64,000 nt of DNA from Bacillota bacterium (GTDB lineage: Bacteria > Bacillota > Clostridia > Peptostreptococcales > Anaerovoracaceae), in NCBI GenBank assembly GCA_017557505.1, contig JAFYYP010000052.1, forward strand, positions 1-64,000, read 5' to 3'. The position numbers and the translations under genes were made by a program. Of this stretch, positions 39,504 to 47,305 are shown one piece after another (the stretch's first letter is position 1; each line of letters begins with the position of its first letter). Below the pieces are notes generated by a model that saw nothing but the letters and a program-made list of their open reading frames with translations, was not told the DNA's origin and did no database searches.

Positions 39504-41129
39504 ATGGACAATATGGACAGAATTTTCTATAACGGGCAGATCTACACGGTCGACCCCCAGTATCCCGAAGTCTCCGCAGTCGCGGTCAAGAACGGCATCG
39601 TCATGGCCGTCGGGAGCGACGAAGAAGTGAAGGCGATGGCAGGTCCCGCGACCGAGATGGTCGACCTGAAAGGCGCTTTCATGTGCCCCGGCTTCATCGA
39701 CAGCCACATGCACCTGCTCCTGCTTTCCAACAAGCTGCGCCGCACCGACATCGGAGGCGCGAAGACCTTTAAAGAATGCATGGACATCATGGCGAAGGCA
39801 GCCGAAGAGAAGAAAGGCACCAACGCCTGGGCCATGGGCATCGGTTTCAACCAGGACGACTGGACGGACTGCAACGACGTGCCCACGCGTCTCGATCTCG
39901 ACAAGGCCTGCGGCGACGTGCCCGCCTACATCGAGCGCGCCTGCGGCCACATCGCCACGCTCAACACCAAGGCCATGGAGCTCATGGGCATGATGAACGA
40001 AAAGGAAGGCGAATCCCCGTACAAGCTGCGCTACTTCGAAGACGGCACCCCGAACGGCGTGCTGTGCGAAGACACGGTGCGTCTCGTCGAACAGTACTTC
40101 CCCGTACCGACCGTGCCGGAAATGAAGGAGCTCATCCTGACCGGCGCCCGCTACATCGCGGCGAAGGGCCTGGTGGGGGTTCACTCTGACGACCTCAACT
40201 TGGTCGTGCCCGTCAAGGACATGCCCGTCATCCTGCAGGCGTACAAAGAACTTTCCGAGGCGGACGAGCTGCCCATCCGCGTGCACCAGCAGTGCCGCAT
40301 GCTCAACCTGCCGATGATCGAAAAGTTCTGCAGCGAATACAAGGTGCGCACGAAGTGGGGCAAAAACTTCACGATCGGCGACATCAAGATCATGGGTGAC
40401 GGATCGCTGGGCGCCCACACGGCCGTGCTGAGAGGCGAATATAAGAACGCTCCGGAAGATCACGGCATTCCTCTCCACGACGACGAGGAACTGTACGCGA
40501 TGTTCCGGGTCGCGCACGAGGCGGGCTATCCCATCGTGGTCCACGTCATCGGCGACGGCGCGTTCGACCAGGTCGTGAACGGCTACGAACTCGTGCAGAA
40601 CGAGAACCCGAAGGCCAACATGCGCCACGGCATCATCCACTGCCAGATCATGGACGAGGCCCAGCAGGACCGTTTCGTCAAGCTCAACCTGCTCGCCTAC
40701 GCGCAGCCCGTATTCGTCCGCTACGACTCCTCGATTGTGGACGACTGCGTCGGGAGCGAGCTCGCGAAGACCTCGTACAACTGGCGCCGCTTCCTCGACA
40801 TGGGCGTGCACACGAGCGGCGGTTCCGACTGCCCGGTCGAAGACTGCGACGTATTGGAGAACCTCTACTACGCCGTCACCCGCATGGGAATGAACGGCAA
40901 GCCCTGGTACCCCGAGAACGGCGTGACCATGGAAGAAGCCCTGAGGATGTTCACGATCGAAGGCGCGTATTCCGCATTCGAAGAAGCCGAGAGAGGTTCG
41001 ATCACGATCGGTAAGTACGCGGACTTCACCGTGCTCGACAAGAACATCATGAAGAACCCGCCCGAAGAACTGCTGAACACGAAGGTGCTGATGACTATTG
41101 TGAACGGCAAGACGGTGTACGAAGGATAG
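39504..41129 (+). CDS. YtcJ-type amidohydrolase (amidohydrolase family 3)
   Basis: A 541-residue metal-dependent hydrolase. The first metal site HMHLLLL is in PGFIDSHMHLLLLS. Others are the KIMGDGSLGAHTA segment, the HVIGDGA histidine, the HGIIHCQ histidine and the SGGSDCPVE aspartate, all as in the YtcJ group. C-terminal beta-sandwich strands complete the fold (IGKYADFTVLDKNI). The substrate is unknown; related enzymes cleave N-acyl or formyl amides. AAAGGAG precedes the start. Confidence 0.9.
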   Translation: MDNMDRIFYNGQIYTVDPQYPEVSAVAVKNGIVMAVGSDEEVKAMAGPATEMVDLKGAFMCPGFIDSHMHLLLLSNKLRRTDIGGAKTFKECMDIMAKAAEEKKGTNAWAMGIGFNQDDWTDCNDVPTRLDLDKACGDVPAYIERACGHIATLNTKAMELMGMMNEKEGESPYKLRYFEDGTPNGVLCEDTVRLVEQYFPVPTVPEMKELILTGARYIAAKGLVGVHSDDLNLVVPVKDMPVILQAYKELSEADELPIRVHQQCRMLNLPMIEKFCSEYKVRTKWGKNFTIGDIKIMGDGSLGAHTAVLRGEYKNAPEDHGIPLHDDEELYAMFRVAHEAGYPIVVHVIGDGAFDQVVNGYELVQNENPKANMRHGIIHCQIMDEAQQDRFVKLNLLAYAQPVFVRYDSSIVDDCVGSELAKTSYNWRRFLDMGVHTSGGSDCPVEDCDVLENLYYAVTRMGMNGKPWYPENGVTMEEALRMFTIEGAYSAFEEAERGSITIGKYADFTVLDKNIMKNPPEELLNTKVLMTIVNGKTVYEG

Positions 41130-41149
41130 GCTCTGACGGCAAAACAACA

Positions 41150-41180
41150 GAGGGGTCCCCGTAAGGGGGGCTCCTTTTTA
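41150..41180 (+). terminator. terminator of the amidohydrolase gene
   Basis: AGGGGTCCCC pairs with the downstream GGGG-GCTCCT (two G-T pairs) around GTAA, followed by TTTTTATT. Confidence 0.75.
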
Positions 41181-41183
41181 TTG

Positions 41184-41301
41184 TGACAATTTGTCATATT
41201 AAATATTAATTTCTGTCGCTTTACTTAACAGTGAGGTAGTTGTATATTGTACTTGCAAGGGGATGTTAAAGAAATAACAAGCCCGTTAAAAGAAAAACGA
41301 A
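41184..41301 (+). promoter_or_regulatory. promoter and conserved leader of module copy 1
   Basis: A palindrome TGACAA-T-TTGTCA (41184-41196) lies 30 bp before the -35 box TTTACT (41220-41225); the -10 is TATATT (41243-41248) after 17 bp. The block TCTGTCGCTTTACTTAAC is shared with copy 2. The leader 41255-41301 is about 80 percent identical to 42742-42787 and includes GTTAAAGAAATAAC, a possible small hairpin. Confidence 0.75.
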
Positions 41302-41340
41302 TGTTGAAAATACAAACATCTCGAAAGGAAGGAAACTAAA

Positions 41341-41508
41341 ATGAAGAAGAACATCTTAACCTCTCTCGTATTCGTACTCGCACTCGCACTCATCGTTATG
41401 GCGATTGGGCTCAACCCCACGACTGCATCCTCGTTCACTCCTGTCATGATGATCCTGATGGCCGCTTACTGCTTCGGTCAGTACAGATACGGCAAGAACT
41501 ACCGCTAA
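41341..41508 (+). CDS. micropeptide A1 (55 aa, membrane)
   Basis: A 55-residue protein with two hydrophobic stretches (ILTSLVFVLALALIVMAIGL and FTPVMMILMAAYCF) and the basic C-terminus GQYRYGKNYR. The same C-terminal ten residues end peptide A2 at 42831-42998. It is probably a small inner-membrane protein with two helices. GGAAGG lies upstream of the ATG. Conservation of promoter, leader and C-terminus between two diverged copies argues that it is a real gene. I do not recognise the family. Confidence 0.8.
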   Translation: MKKNILTSLVFVLALALIVMAIGLNPTTASSFTPVMMILMAAYCFGQYRYGKNYR

Positions 41509-41540
41509 TCACGACCCAGGCTGCTCACCGGAGGTTTTCC

Positions 41541-41669
41541 ATGAACACGTTAAAGCTTAGGATCTGGGCCCTGCTGATGCTTATCTGCTGCACTCTCCTC
41601 TACAGCTCTATCATGCCGAACCTGCCGGTGGTAAGCAAAGCAGTCCCGGAACTGACAATGATACTATAA
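41541..41669 (+). CDS. micropeptide B1 (42 aa, membrane)
   Basis: A 42-residue protein, MNTLKLRIWALLMLICCTLL then YSSIMPNLP and a short tail. One membrane helix with a basic N-terminus is predicted. It shares the pattern R-(I/L)-W-A-x2-ML-I-x-C-x3-Y-(S/T)-S-x-M-x2-LP with B2. CCGGAGG lies six bases before the ATG. The gene follows A1 by 32 bp and is followed by a strong terminator, so A1 and B1 form an operon. Confidence 0.75.
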   Translation: MNTLKLRIWALLMLICCTLLYSSIMPNLPVVSKAVPELTMIL

Positions 41670-41691
41670 ACCCAAGATCATTCTCCATAGA

Positions 41692-41724
41692 AAAAAGGAG
41701 TTCCGCAAGGAGCTCCTTTTTCTA
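41692..41724 (+). terminator. terminator of module copy 1
   Basis: AAAAAGGAGTTCC and GGAGCTCCTTTTT form a 13-bp stem with loop GCAA and a T tail. The copy 2 terminator has a similar GGA-CTCC core. Confidence 0.88.
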
Positions 41725-41744
41725 CGTTTTACGAACTTGCCGTC

Positions 41745-42650
41745 CTAGATGCGCGGCGGGTCTACAATGCCGTCTTCGATCAGTTCGGCAACGACTTCCT
41801 GCGCCACTTCTACAAATTTGCGTTCCGCCGGAGAAAGCTTGATCCTATCGTTCAGCAACAGGATGCAGTCCCGTTTGCAGGGAGGACGGAACGGGATGCC
41901 GACCACGCCTTCCGAAGAAAACGCCACGTGCATACCCGCCACGACGGATACGCCCAACCCTTCCTTTACCATGGCCAGGATCGTTTGCTCATCGTGCGAC
42001 ACCAGGATGGACTTCTTTTCCAAAGGCGAACCTTCCACCAGGCGCTGTACATCCAGGTCATAATCCAACTTCAGGCCAACGTATGGATATTGGGCAAGTT
42101 CCTCCAGGGTCACGGAATCTTTTTCTGCCAATGGATGGCCCTCCGGTACGACCGCCAGGATATCGTCGGTGCACAGGGGGATGCCCGGTTCCTCGGTGGA
42201 TGCGCGCGTTAAAAATGCCATGGAAACACGTCCGTCCACAATAGCTTGGCGAAGGCTGGTGCCGCCGGTGTCTTCCGTCAGTTCCAGTGAGATCTGCGGA
42301 TAACGTTCTTTAAACCGTCTGACGACGTCCGGCACCAGGTAGCGGGCGAAGGAACCGCCGGAGGCAAACAGCACGTGACCGACAGTTATGCCCTGCAGTT
42401 CCGCAACACTCTGTTCCATGCGGTCTGCCGCAGCGGCCAGCTCGCGGATCGGTTCGATCAGGTCTTCGCCAGCAGGCGTCAGCGAAACGCCGGAACGGGT
42501 GCGGCGCAGCAAAACGACGCCGAGGTCTTCTTCTAAGGCGTTCATCATGTGCGTGACCCCGGAAGGCGTGTACCCCAGCTCCTCCGCGGCTGCGGTAAAG
42601 CTGCCGGTATCGACAGCGCGCAGCAGTACTTTGCATTTCTCAGTATCCAT
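41745..42650 (-). CDS. LysR-family transcriptional regulator of the A-B module
   Basis: A 301-residue LysR protein with the N-terminal helix-turn-helix FTAAAEELGYTPSGVTHMMNALEEDLGV and an effector domain. It lies between the two A-B copies and diverges from copy 2, so control of one or both is likely. TGTGA-N7-TCACA (42669-42685) in the shared intergenic region and a related palindrome before copy 1 at the same distance from the -35 box are candidate sites. The inducer is unknown. A C-terminal fragment of a close paralogue is at 39370-39459. Confidence 0.88.
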   Translation of the reverse strand: MDTEKCKVLLRAVDTGSFTAAAEELGYTPSGVTHMMNALEEDLGVVLLRRTRSGVSLTPAGEDLIEPIRELAAAADRMEQSVAELQGITVGHVLFASGGSFARYLVPDVVRRFKERYPQISLELTEDTGGTSLRQAIVDGRVSMAFLTRASTEEPGIPLCTDDILAVVPEGHPLAEKDSVTLEELAQYPYVGLKLDYDLDVQRLVEGSPLEKKSILVSHDEQTILAMVKEGLGVSVVAGMHVAFSSEGVVGIPFRPPCKRDCILLLNDRIKLSPAERKFVEVAQEVVAELIEDGIVDPPRI

Positions 42651-42668
42651 ATCTGTATTGTATCATAC

Positions 42669-42787
42669 TGTGACAACTCTTCACAATAACTATTAAATTC
42701 TGTCGTTTTACTTAACGAATGACTTGCGTTATAGTTAAGGTGCAAAGGGAAGTTAAGAAATTAACAAGCCCGATAAAATAATAACGA
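42669..42787 (+). promoter_or_regulatory. promoter and conserved leader of module copy 2
   Basis: TGTGA-N7-TCACA (42669-42685) is centred 30 bp before the -35 box TTTACT (42707-42712), and -10 TATAGT (42730-42735) follows after 17 bp. Spacing and sequence match copy 1. In the leader GTTAA-GAAA-TTAAC forms a small hairpin, then AACAAGCCCG as in copy 1. Confidence 0.75.
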
Positions 42788-42830
42788 ACCCAAAACCTCC
42801 AAGGATTTTAAAGAAAGAAGGAAAACAAAA

Positions 42831-42998
42831 ATGACTAAGAACATCTTCGCAGGAATCATCGCCACCATCGCATGCGTACTGGTCTGGACCGCTTCCAACG
42901 TTCCCGGATCCACCGGCTTCGGCTTCGTCGCAGCTTCCATCGGTCTGATGGCAGCCTACGTCATCGGTCAGTACAGATACGGCAAGAACTACCGCTAA
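42831..42998 (+). CDS. micropeptide A2 (55 aa, membrane)
   Basis: A 55-residue paralogue of A1, beginning MTKNIFAGIIATIACVLVW and ending GQYRYGKNYR. Two hydrophobic segments are separated by a short NVPGSTG turn. Length is exactly that of A1 although the central sequence has diverged, while the C-terminal ten residues are identical, so that motif is probably the functional or interaction part. AGAAGG is the ribosome site. GC-rich and in the codon style of the chromosome. Confidence 0.8.
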   Translation: MTKNIFAGIIATIACVLVWTASNVPGSTGFGFVAASIGLMAAYVIGQYRYGKNYR

Positions 42999-43040
42999 AC
43001 CATTACCGCTTGACCCACCTGCAGGAAAGGAGGAAAGAAC

Positions 43041-43172
43041 ATGTACACAAGAAGGATCCGGCTCTGGGCCATCATGCTGATGCTGATCGCGTGCAGCTTC
43101 GTCTACACGTCGGCCATGTCCAGCCTCCCTGCGGCAGGAACAGGTCTGCCGGCAATGCCCTGGCTGTTATAA
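43041..43172 (+). CDS. micropeptide B2 (43 aa, membrane)
   Basis: A 43-residue paralogue of B1: MYTRRIRLWAIMLMLIACSF then VYTSAMSSLP and a Gly/Pro-rich tail ending PWLL. One membrane helix with an N-terminal basic cluster. AAAGGAGG lies upstream of the ATG. It follows A2 by 42 bp and is followed by a terminator, as in copy 1. Confidence 0.78.
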   Translation: MYTRRIRLWAIMLMLIACSFVYTSAMSSLPAAGTGLPAMPWLL

Positions 43173-43188
43173 AAACAAGACAATGATA

Positions 43189-43223
43189 AAAGAAGGAACT
43201 CCGCGCGGAGTTCCTTCTTTGTT
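43189..43223 (+). terminator. terminator of module copy 2
   Basis: AAAGAAGGAACTCC and GGAGTTCCTTCTTT form a 14-bp perfect stem with loop GCGC and a T-rich tail; it probably also serves the convergent M42 operon. Confidence 0.9.
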
Positions 43224-43240
43224 TTACGCTTTCTATACGC

Positions 43241-44242
43241 TTAGAACTTGTATTCCGCAAACGCCGCGCACAGCTTCGCGCAGGCGTCCATGTCGTCCGC
43301 CGACACAATCTCCTGCGGGCAGTGGCAGAACTTGCAGGGGATGGAGATGCCGCTGGTCAGCACGCCGTCCATGTTCACGTGCATGGGACCGGCGTCCGTA
43401 CCACCTGCGGTCAGGACGTCCATCTGATAGGCGATCTTCTTCTTTTCCGCCAGTTCGACGAGGATCCTGTTCACGGCCGGGCTGCAGATGACGGAGGAAT
43501 CCTTCACCTTGATCGCAGCGCCTTTGCCCGTGGAAGAGCTGCAGCCGTGCGTGCTCTTGGGGATGTCGTCCGCGCCGGTCACGTCGACCGCGATGCCGTA
43601 GTCGGGCGCAACGCCGAACGCTGCGGTCTTGCCGCCGCGCAGGCCGACCTCTTCTTGCGTCGTGAACACGAAGTACAGGTCGTTGACCGCCTTGGCTTTC
43701 TTCAGCAGCTCCATGGTCATCAGCAGCACGCAGCAGCCGCTGCGGTTGTCGGTGTAGCTGGAAATGATGCAGTTGTTCATGGCCATCGCGGAACGGGTAT
43801 CGTACACGCACATGTCGCCGGGGCGCACGTGGGTCATGGCTTCTTCCGCGCTCTTCGCGCCGATGTCGACGTACAGGTCTTCGGGTTTCACCTTGCCCTC
43901 GTCTTCCATCTCGTTGCAGTGGACGACGCCCTTCACGCCGTTCGCGAAGCGCACGGGTGTGCCGACGACTTCCTTCTCAGGGATCCAGCCGATCTTGCCG
44001 ACGCGCAGCTGGCCTTCCTTTTCGATGTGGGTCACCATCATGCCGATGGAATCCATGTGGGCAGCGAACATGATCTTCTTGCCGGGACCCTTCTTGCGGC
44101 AGATCAGGTTGCCCATGACGTCGGTCGTGATCTCGTCGCAGTACGGTTTCGCCATCTTCGCGATGACCGCCGCGATCTCTTCTTCGCAGCCGCTCGGGCC
44201 GAAGGCTGCGTTCATTTTATCTAAAGTCTTTAAAATATCCAT
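43241..44242 (-). CDS. M42-family aminopeptidase (copy 3 of operon)
   Basis: A 333-residue dinuclear-metal peptidase of family M42 (PepA-like/deblocking aminopeptidase). Metal and catalytic motifs: FAAHMDSIGMMV, SYTDNRSGCC, TQEEVGLRGG with the catalytic Glu pair, VDVTGADD and the C-terminal FCHCPQE in place of a histidine motif. It likely trims peptides for fermentation and acts as a cytoplasmic oligomer. It starts directly after the next M42 gene's stop, the third of three tandem paralogues on this strand. Confidence 0.9.
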   Translation of the reverse strand: MDILKTLDKMNAAFGPSGCEEEIAAVIAKMAKPYCDEITTDVMGNLICRKKGPGKKIMFAAHMDSIGMMVTHIEKEGQLRVGKIGWIPEKEVVGTPVRFANGVKGVVHCNEMEDEGKVKPEDLYVDIGAKSAEEAMTHVRPGDMCVYDTRSAMAMNNCIISSYTDNRSGCCVLLMTMELLKKAKAVNDLYFVFTTQEEVGLRGGKTAAFGVAPDYGIAVDVTGADDIPKSTHGCSSSTGKGAAIKVKDSSVICSPAVNRILVELAEKKKIAYQMDVLTAGGTDAGPMHVNMDGVLTSGISIPCKFCHCPQEIVSADDMDACAKLCAAFAEYKF

Positions 44243-45280
44243 TTACTTCACCTTTCCCGCAGCGATTGCGTCGATCAGCAGTTCCGCCAGTTTCAGTCCG
44301 TTCTCCATGTCGTCCTTATCCGCCACGGTGGACGCCGCGTGCAGCATACGCACCGGGGTGGAGATGTTGGCGACCCTCACGGCGGCCCTGCTCCTCTGCA
44401 CGACCGCCGCGTCCGTGCCGCCGGCGATGTAGTTCTTGATCTGCCAGGGGATGCCGGCTTCGTCCGCCGCATTGCGCAGGAAGTCGAACAGCCTGCGGTC
44501 GTAGATCGTGCCGGTATCGACGCAGCCGATGACGCAGCCACCGCCTACGCGGGTCACTTTCTTGGCGTCGTCTACGCCGGGCATGTCCGCGGAGGTCGTT
44601 CCTTCCAGGATGAGCGCGATGTCCGGTTCGACGTTGAACGCCGCCGTCTTGGCTCCGCGCAGGCCGACTTCCTCCTGGACCGTAAACGCGAACGTCACGT
44701 CCATGGGCAGGTCTTTTTCCATGAGTTTAATCATCTGCGCGCAGCCGATGCGGTCGTCGATGGCCTTGGCCTTGATGCGTTTTTTACCTTCGCCGAAACG
44801 CACGAAGTCGGAATCGAACACGACCCAGTCGCCGATTTTCACCTTCTTCTCGGCCTCTTCTTTGTTCTGCGCGCCGATGTCGATATACATCTGCGAGACC
44901 GCGGGGGTCTTCTTTTCTTCTTCCTTGGATACGAGGTGGTAGGCCTTCAGGCCGGTCACGCCGGGCACCTTGTCCGGGCCGATGAGCACGCGCCTGCCGA
45001 GGGCCACTCTCGGGTTGACCCCGCCGACTTCCGCAAAGCGCAGCACGCCGGAATCCTCGATCTTGTTGATGAGGAAGCCGACTTCGTCCATGTGGGCCGC
45101 GATCATCAGCTTCGGGGCATTATGCTTCTTGCCCCTCTTGAAGACGATCAGGTTGCCCATGGTGTCGACGGACATCTCGTCTGCATAGGGGCGGCACTTC
45201 TCCGCGATCAGGCTGCGGACGGGCGCTTCGAAGCCGGAGACGCCGCTGGCCGCCGTCAGTTCTTTCAGGAGTTTCAGCAT
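44243..45280 (-). CDS. M42-family aminopeptidase (copy 2 of operon)
   Basis: A 345-residue M42 peptidase. Motifs: IAAHMDEVGFLI, AIDDRIGCAQ, VQEEVGLRGAKTAA, ALILEGTTSAD and MLHAASTV with the last metal histidine. The start at 45280 follows AAGGAGG by seven bases and overlaps the stop of the upstream M42 gene by seven bases, showing coupling. The longer open frame to 45442 is not needed. Its closest relative in the window is the following gene. Confidence 0.9.
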   Translation of the reverse strand: MLKLLKELTAASGVSGFEAPVRSLIAEKCRPYADEMSVDTMGNLIVFKRGKKHNAPKLMIAAHMDEVGFLINKIEDSGVLRFAEVGGVNPRVALGRRVLIGPDKVPGVTGLKAYHLVSKEEEKKTPAVSQMYIDIGAQNKEEAEKKVKIGDWVVFDSDFVRFGEGKKRIKAKAIDDRIGCAQMIKLMEKDLPMDVTFAFTVQEEVGLRGAKTAAFNVEPDIALILEGTTSADMPGVDDAKKVTRVGGGCVIGCVDTGTIYDRRLFDFLRNAADEAGIPWQIKNYIAGGTDAAVVQRSRAAVRVANISTPVRMLHAASTVADKDDMENGLKLAELLIDAIAAGKVK

Positions 45281-46314
45281 GTGTACACCTCCTTGCAGGG
45301 TTCCGCGACCGCAAGGGCGATCATCTCGCCGAGCGCCTGCACGTCGCGCATGTCGATGACCTCGATGGGCGTGTGCATGTAGCGCATGGGCAGCGACAGC
45401 AGAGACATCTCGAAGCCTCTGCTTGCGATCTGCATGGGCCACGCGTCCGTTGCGGTCGAGCCGGGGTAAGCCGAGGGCTGCACCGGAATGCGGTGCTTTG
45501 CAGCCAGATCGATCAGGTGCTGCGAGATGTGCGGCTGGCAGTTCGCGCCGATCGCGATGGTCGGGCCCTTGCCCAGTTCGACGTCCTTGTTCGTTGGGCC
45601 GCCGTCCGTCGTCTTCGCCTGGCAGACGTCCACGACGATGCAGTAATCCGGGTCAAGGCCGTAGCCTGCCGTGATCGCGCCGTCGGAATGGATCTCTTCG
45701 CCGACCGCACCGAGGATGTACAGGTCGCAGTCGAGCGGTCTGTCCTTCAGGATCTCCATCGCCAGCATGCACGACGCGAAGCAGCTGCGGTCGTCGAGCG
45801 ACGTGCCGCAGTAATAGTATTCGCCGAGGCTGTAGTTGTCCTTGCGGAACGAGATGGGTGTGCCGACGGGTACGAGTTTCTCAGCCTTCTTCTGGCTGCA
45901 GCCGATATCGATGCGCAGGTCTTCGATGGGGATGGTCTTCTCCTTGTCCTCCTCGCTCATGACGTGAGGCGGCAGGGCCGCGACGACGCCGAACAGGGGC
46001 GGGTCGGTCAGGATGGTGAGTTCGCGGTCGGGCAGCATGCGCGGATCGACGCCGCCGACTTTCGTGAACCGCAGAAAACCGTCCTCGATGCCGCTCACGA
46101 GCAGGCCGATCTCGTCGAGATGGGCCGTGATCAGAACTTTCCGGGCATTCGTTTTGCCGCAGCGGCGCACGCCGACGACGTTGCCCTTTTTGTCGATCCA
46201 TGCCTCGTCGCACAGCGGCTTGACGAGTTCGAGGGCAGTCTGGCTCACCGCGCCTTCAAACCCCGTCGGACCGCACGCTGCGCAGAGCGTTTTCATGGTC
46301 TCCTTTAAGTCCAT
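45274..46314 (-). CDS. M42-family aminopeptidase (copy 1 of operon)
   Basis: A 346-residue M42 peptidase, the first of the tandem set. Motifs: ITAHLDEIGLLV, TSLDDRSCFASC, GAVGEEIHSDGA (catalytic Glu pair with EI in place of EV), VVDVCQAKT and RYMHTPIEV carrying the last histidine. It differs most from the other two, so substrate range may differ. A nucleotidyltransferase gene lies 12 bp upstream on the same strand. Confidence 0.9.
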   Translation of the reverse strand: MDLKETMKTLCAACGPTGFEGAVSQTALELVKPLCDEAWIDKKGNVVGVRRCGKTNARKVLITAHLDEIGLLVSGIEDGFLRFTKVGGVDPRMLPDRELTILTDPPLFGVVAALPPHVMSEEDKEKTIPIEDLRIDIGCSQKKAEKLVPVGTPISFRKDNYSLGEYYYCGTSLDDRSCFASCMLAMEILKDRPLDCDLYILGAVGEEIHSDGAITAGYGLDPDYCIVVDVCQAKTTDGGPTNKDVELGKGPTIAIGANCQPHISQHLIDLAAKHRIPVQPSAYPGSTATDAWPMQIASRGFEMSLLSLPMRYMHTPIEVIDMRDVQALGEMIALAVAEPCKEVYTC

Positions 46315-46326
46315 GGGTTCTCCTTT

Positions 46327-47250
46327 CTATTTCCAGAGATCCGCCGGATACATGCCGGCGTCTTTCTTTTCCTTCATCGCCACGACGATGGCGGGGCGGT
46401 CTTCCTTGTACGTGACCCCGAACCATCTCTCCGGGCAGTCCAGCACGGCCACGTGGGCCTTGCCTTCCTCGAGCAGATGGCTGACGGTGACCGGCAGCAG
46501 GTACTCGCCCTTCAGCGGGTTCTCGCGCAGGATGCGCTCGAGTTCGGGCACCAGACGCGCCTTGAGCTCGCCCATGAAACTCTCCGTGAAGCCGAACAGG
46601 TTCATGGAGACGGGCGTGCCCGCCGCGACTTCGGTCCAGCTTTCGCCGTCGTCTTCGGTGAACTGGATCTTGCCGTCCTTCCACTGGATCTTCAGGCGTT
46701 CGTCGATGCCGGTCAGATTGCCGTCTTCGTCCACGCGGCAGACGCCTCTGGCGACGGAGCCGTGTTCCGTGAGCGTATTTTCGATGCGGTAAGCCGCCAT
46801 GCAGTAGTCGTACTGCTCGCCGTCACAGGCCTCGCTCAAGTAATCGTACATGATCTTGAACGCCTCGGGTCCATAATAGTCGTCGGCGTTGATGACCGCG
46901 AACGGTCCGTCGATGATGTCGCGGGCGGCCAGGATCGCGTGGCTCGTGCCCCAGGGCTTGACCCTTCCTTCCGGAATTTCAATGCCTTCGGGGATATCGT
47001 CCAGTTCCTGATAGGCGTAACGGATATCCAGGCAGTCCGCAGCGCCGCGGTTCATCAGGGCCTTGAAATCCTCCTCGATCTCGTGCTTGATGATGCAGAC
47101 CACGGTCTCGAACCCCGCGCGTTTCGCGTCGTACAGGGAGAAATCGATGATGATCTCGCCGTTCGGCCCGATCGGATCGATCTGCTTGAGTCCGCCGTAA
47201 CGGCTGCCCATGCCGGCAGCCATGACCACTAAAATCGGTTTTTTATTCAT
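46327..47250 (-). CDS. nucleotidyltransferase (sugar-phosphate type)
   Basis: A 307-residue NTP transferase-fold protein. The nucleotide loop is VVMAAGMGSRYGGLKQIDPIG and the metal aspartates are in FAVINADDYYG. It transfers an NMP to a sugar phosphate or similar acceptor; no sugar pathway is beside it to tell which. The start at 47250 (MNKKP) follows AGAAGG; the frame open to 47283 has no site. It precedes the M42 operon by 12 bp and may share its mRNA. Confidence 0.85.
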   Translation of the reverse strand: MNKKPILVVMAAGMGSRYGGLKQIDPIGPNGEIIIDFSLYDAKRAGFETVVCIIKHEIEEDFKALMNRGAADCLDIRYAYQELDDIPEGIEIPEGRVKPWGTSHAILAARDIIDGPFAVINADDYYGPEAFKIMYDYLSEACDGEQYDYCMAAYRIENTLTEHGSVARGVCRVDEDGNLTGIDERLKIQWKDGKIQFTEDDGESWTEVAAGTPVSMNLFGFTESFMGELKARLVPELERILRENPLKGEYLLPVTVSHLLEEGKAHVAVLDCPERWFGVTYKEDRPAIVVAMKEKKDAGMYPADLWK

Positions 47251-47305
47251 GGTTTGACCTTCTTTCTTCGGAAATTGCTCCACATATTATGGTATACTAC
47301 GGAGT

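Noticed and set aside
39039-41147. A 702-codon minus-strand frame opposite the amidohydrolase
   Set aside because: Only its last part (39039-39365) looks like a protein, an HD-domain remnant. The rest is antisense to a clear amidohydrolase.
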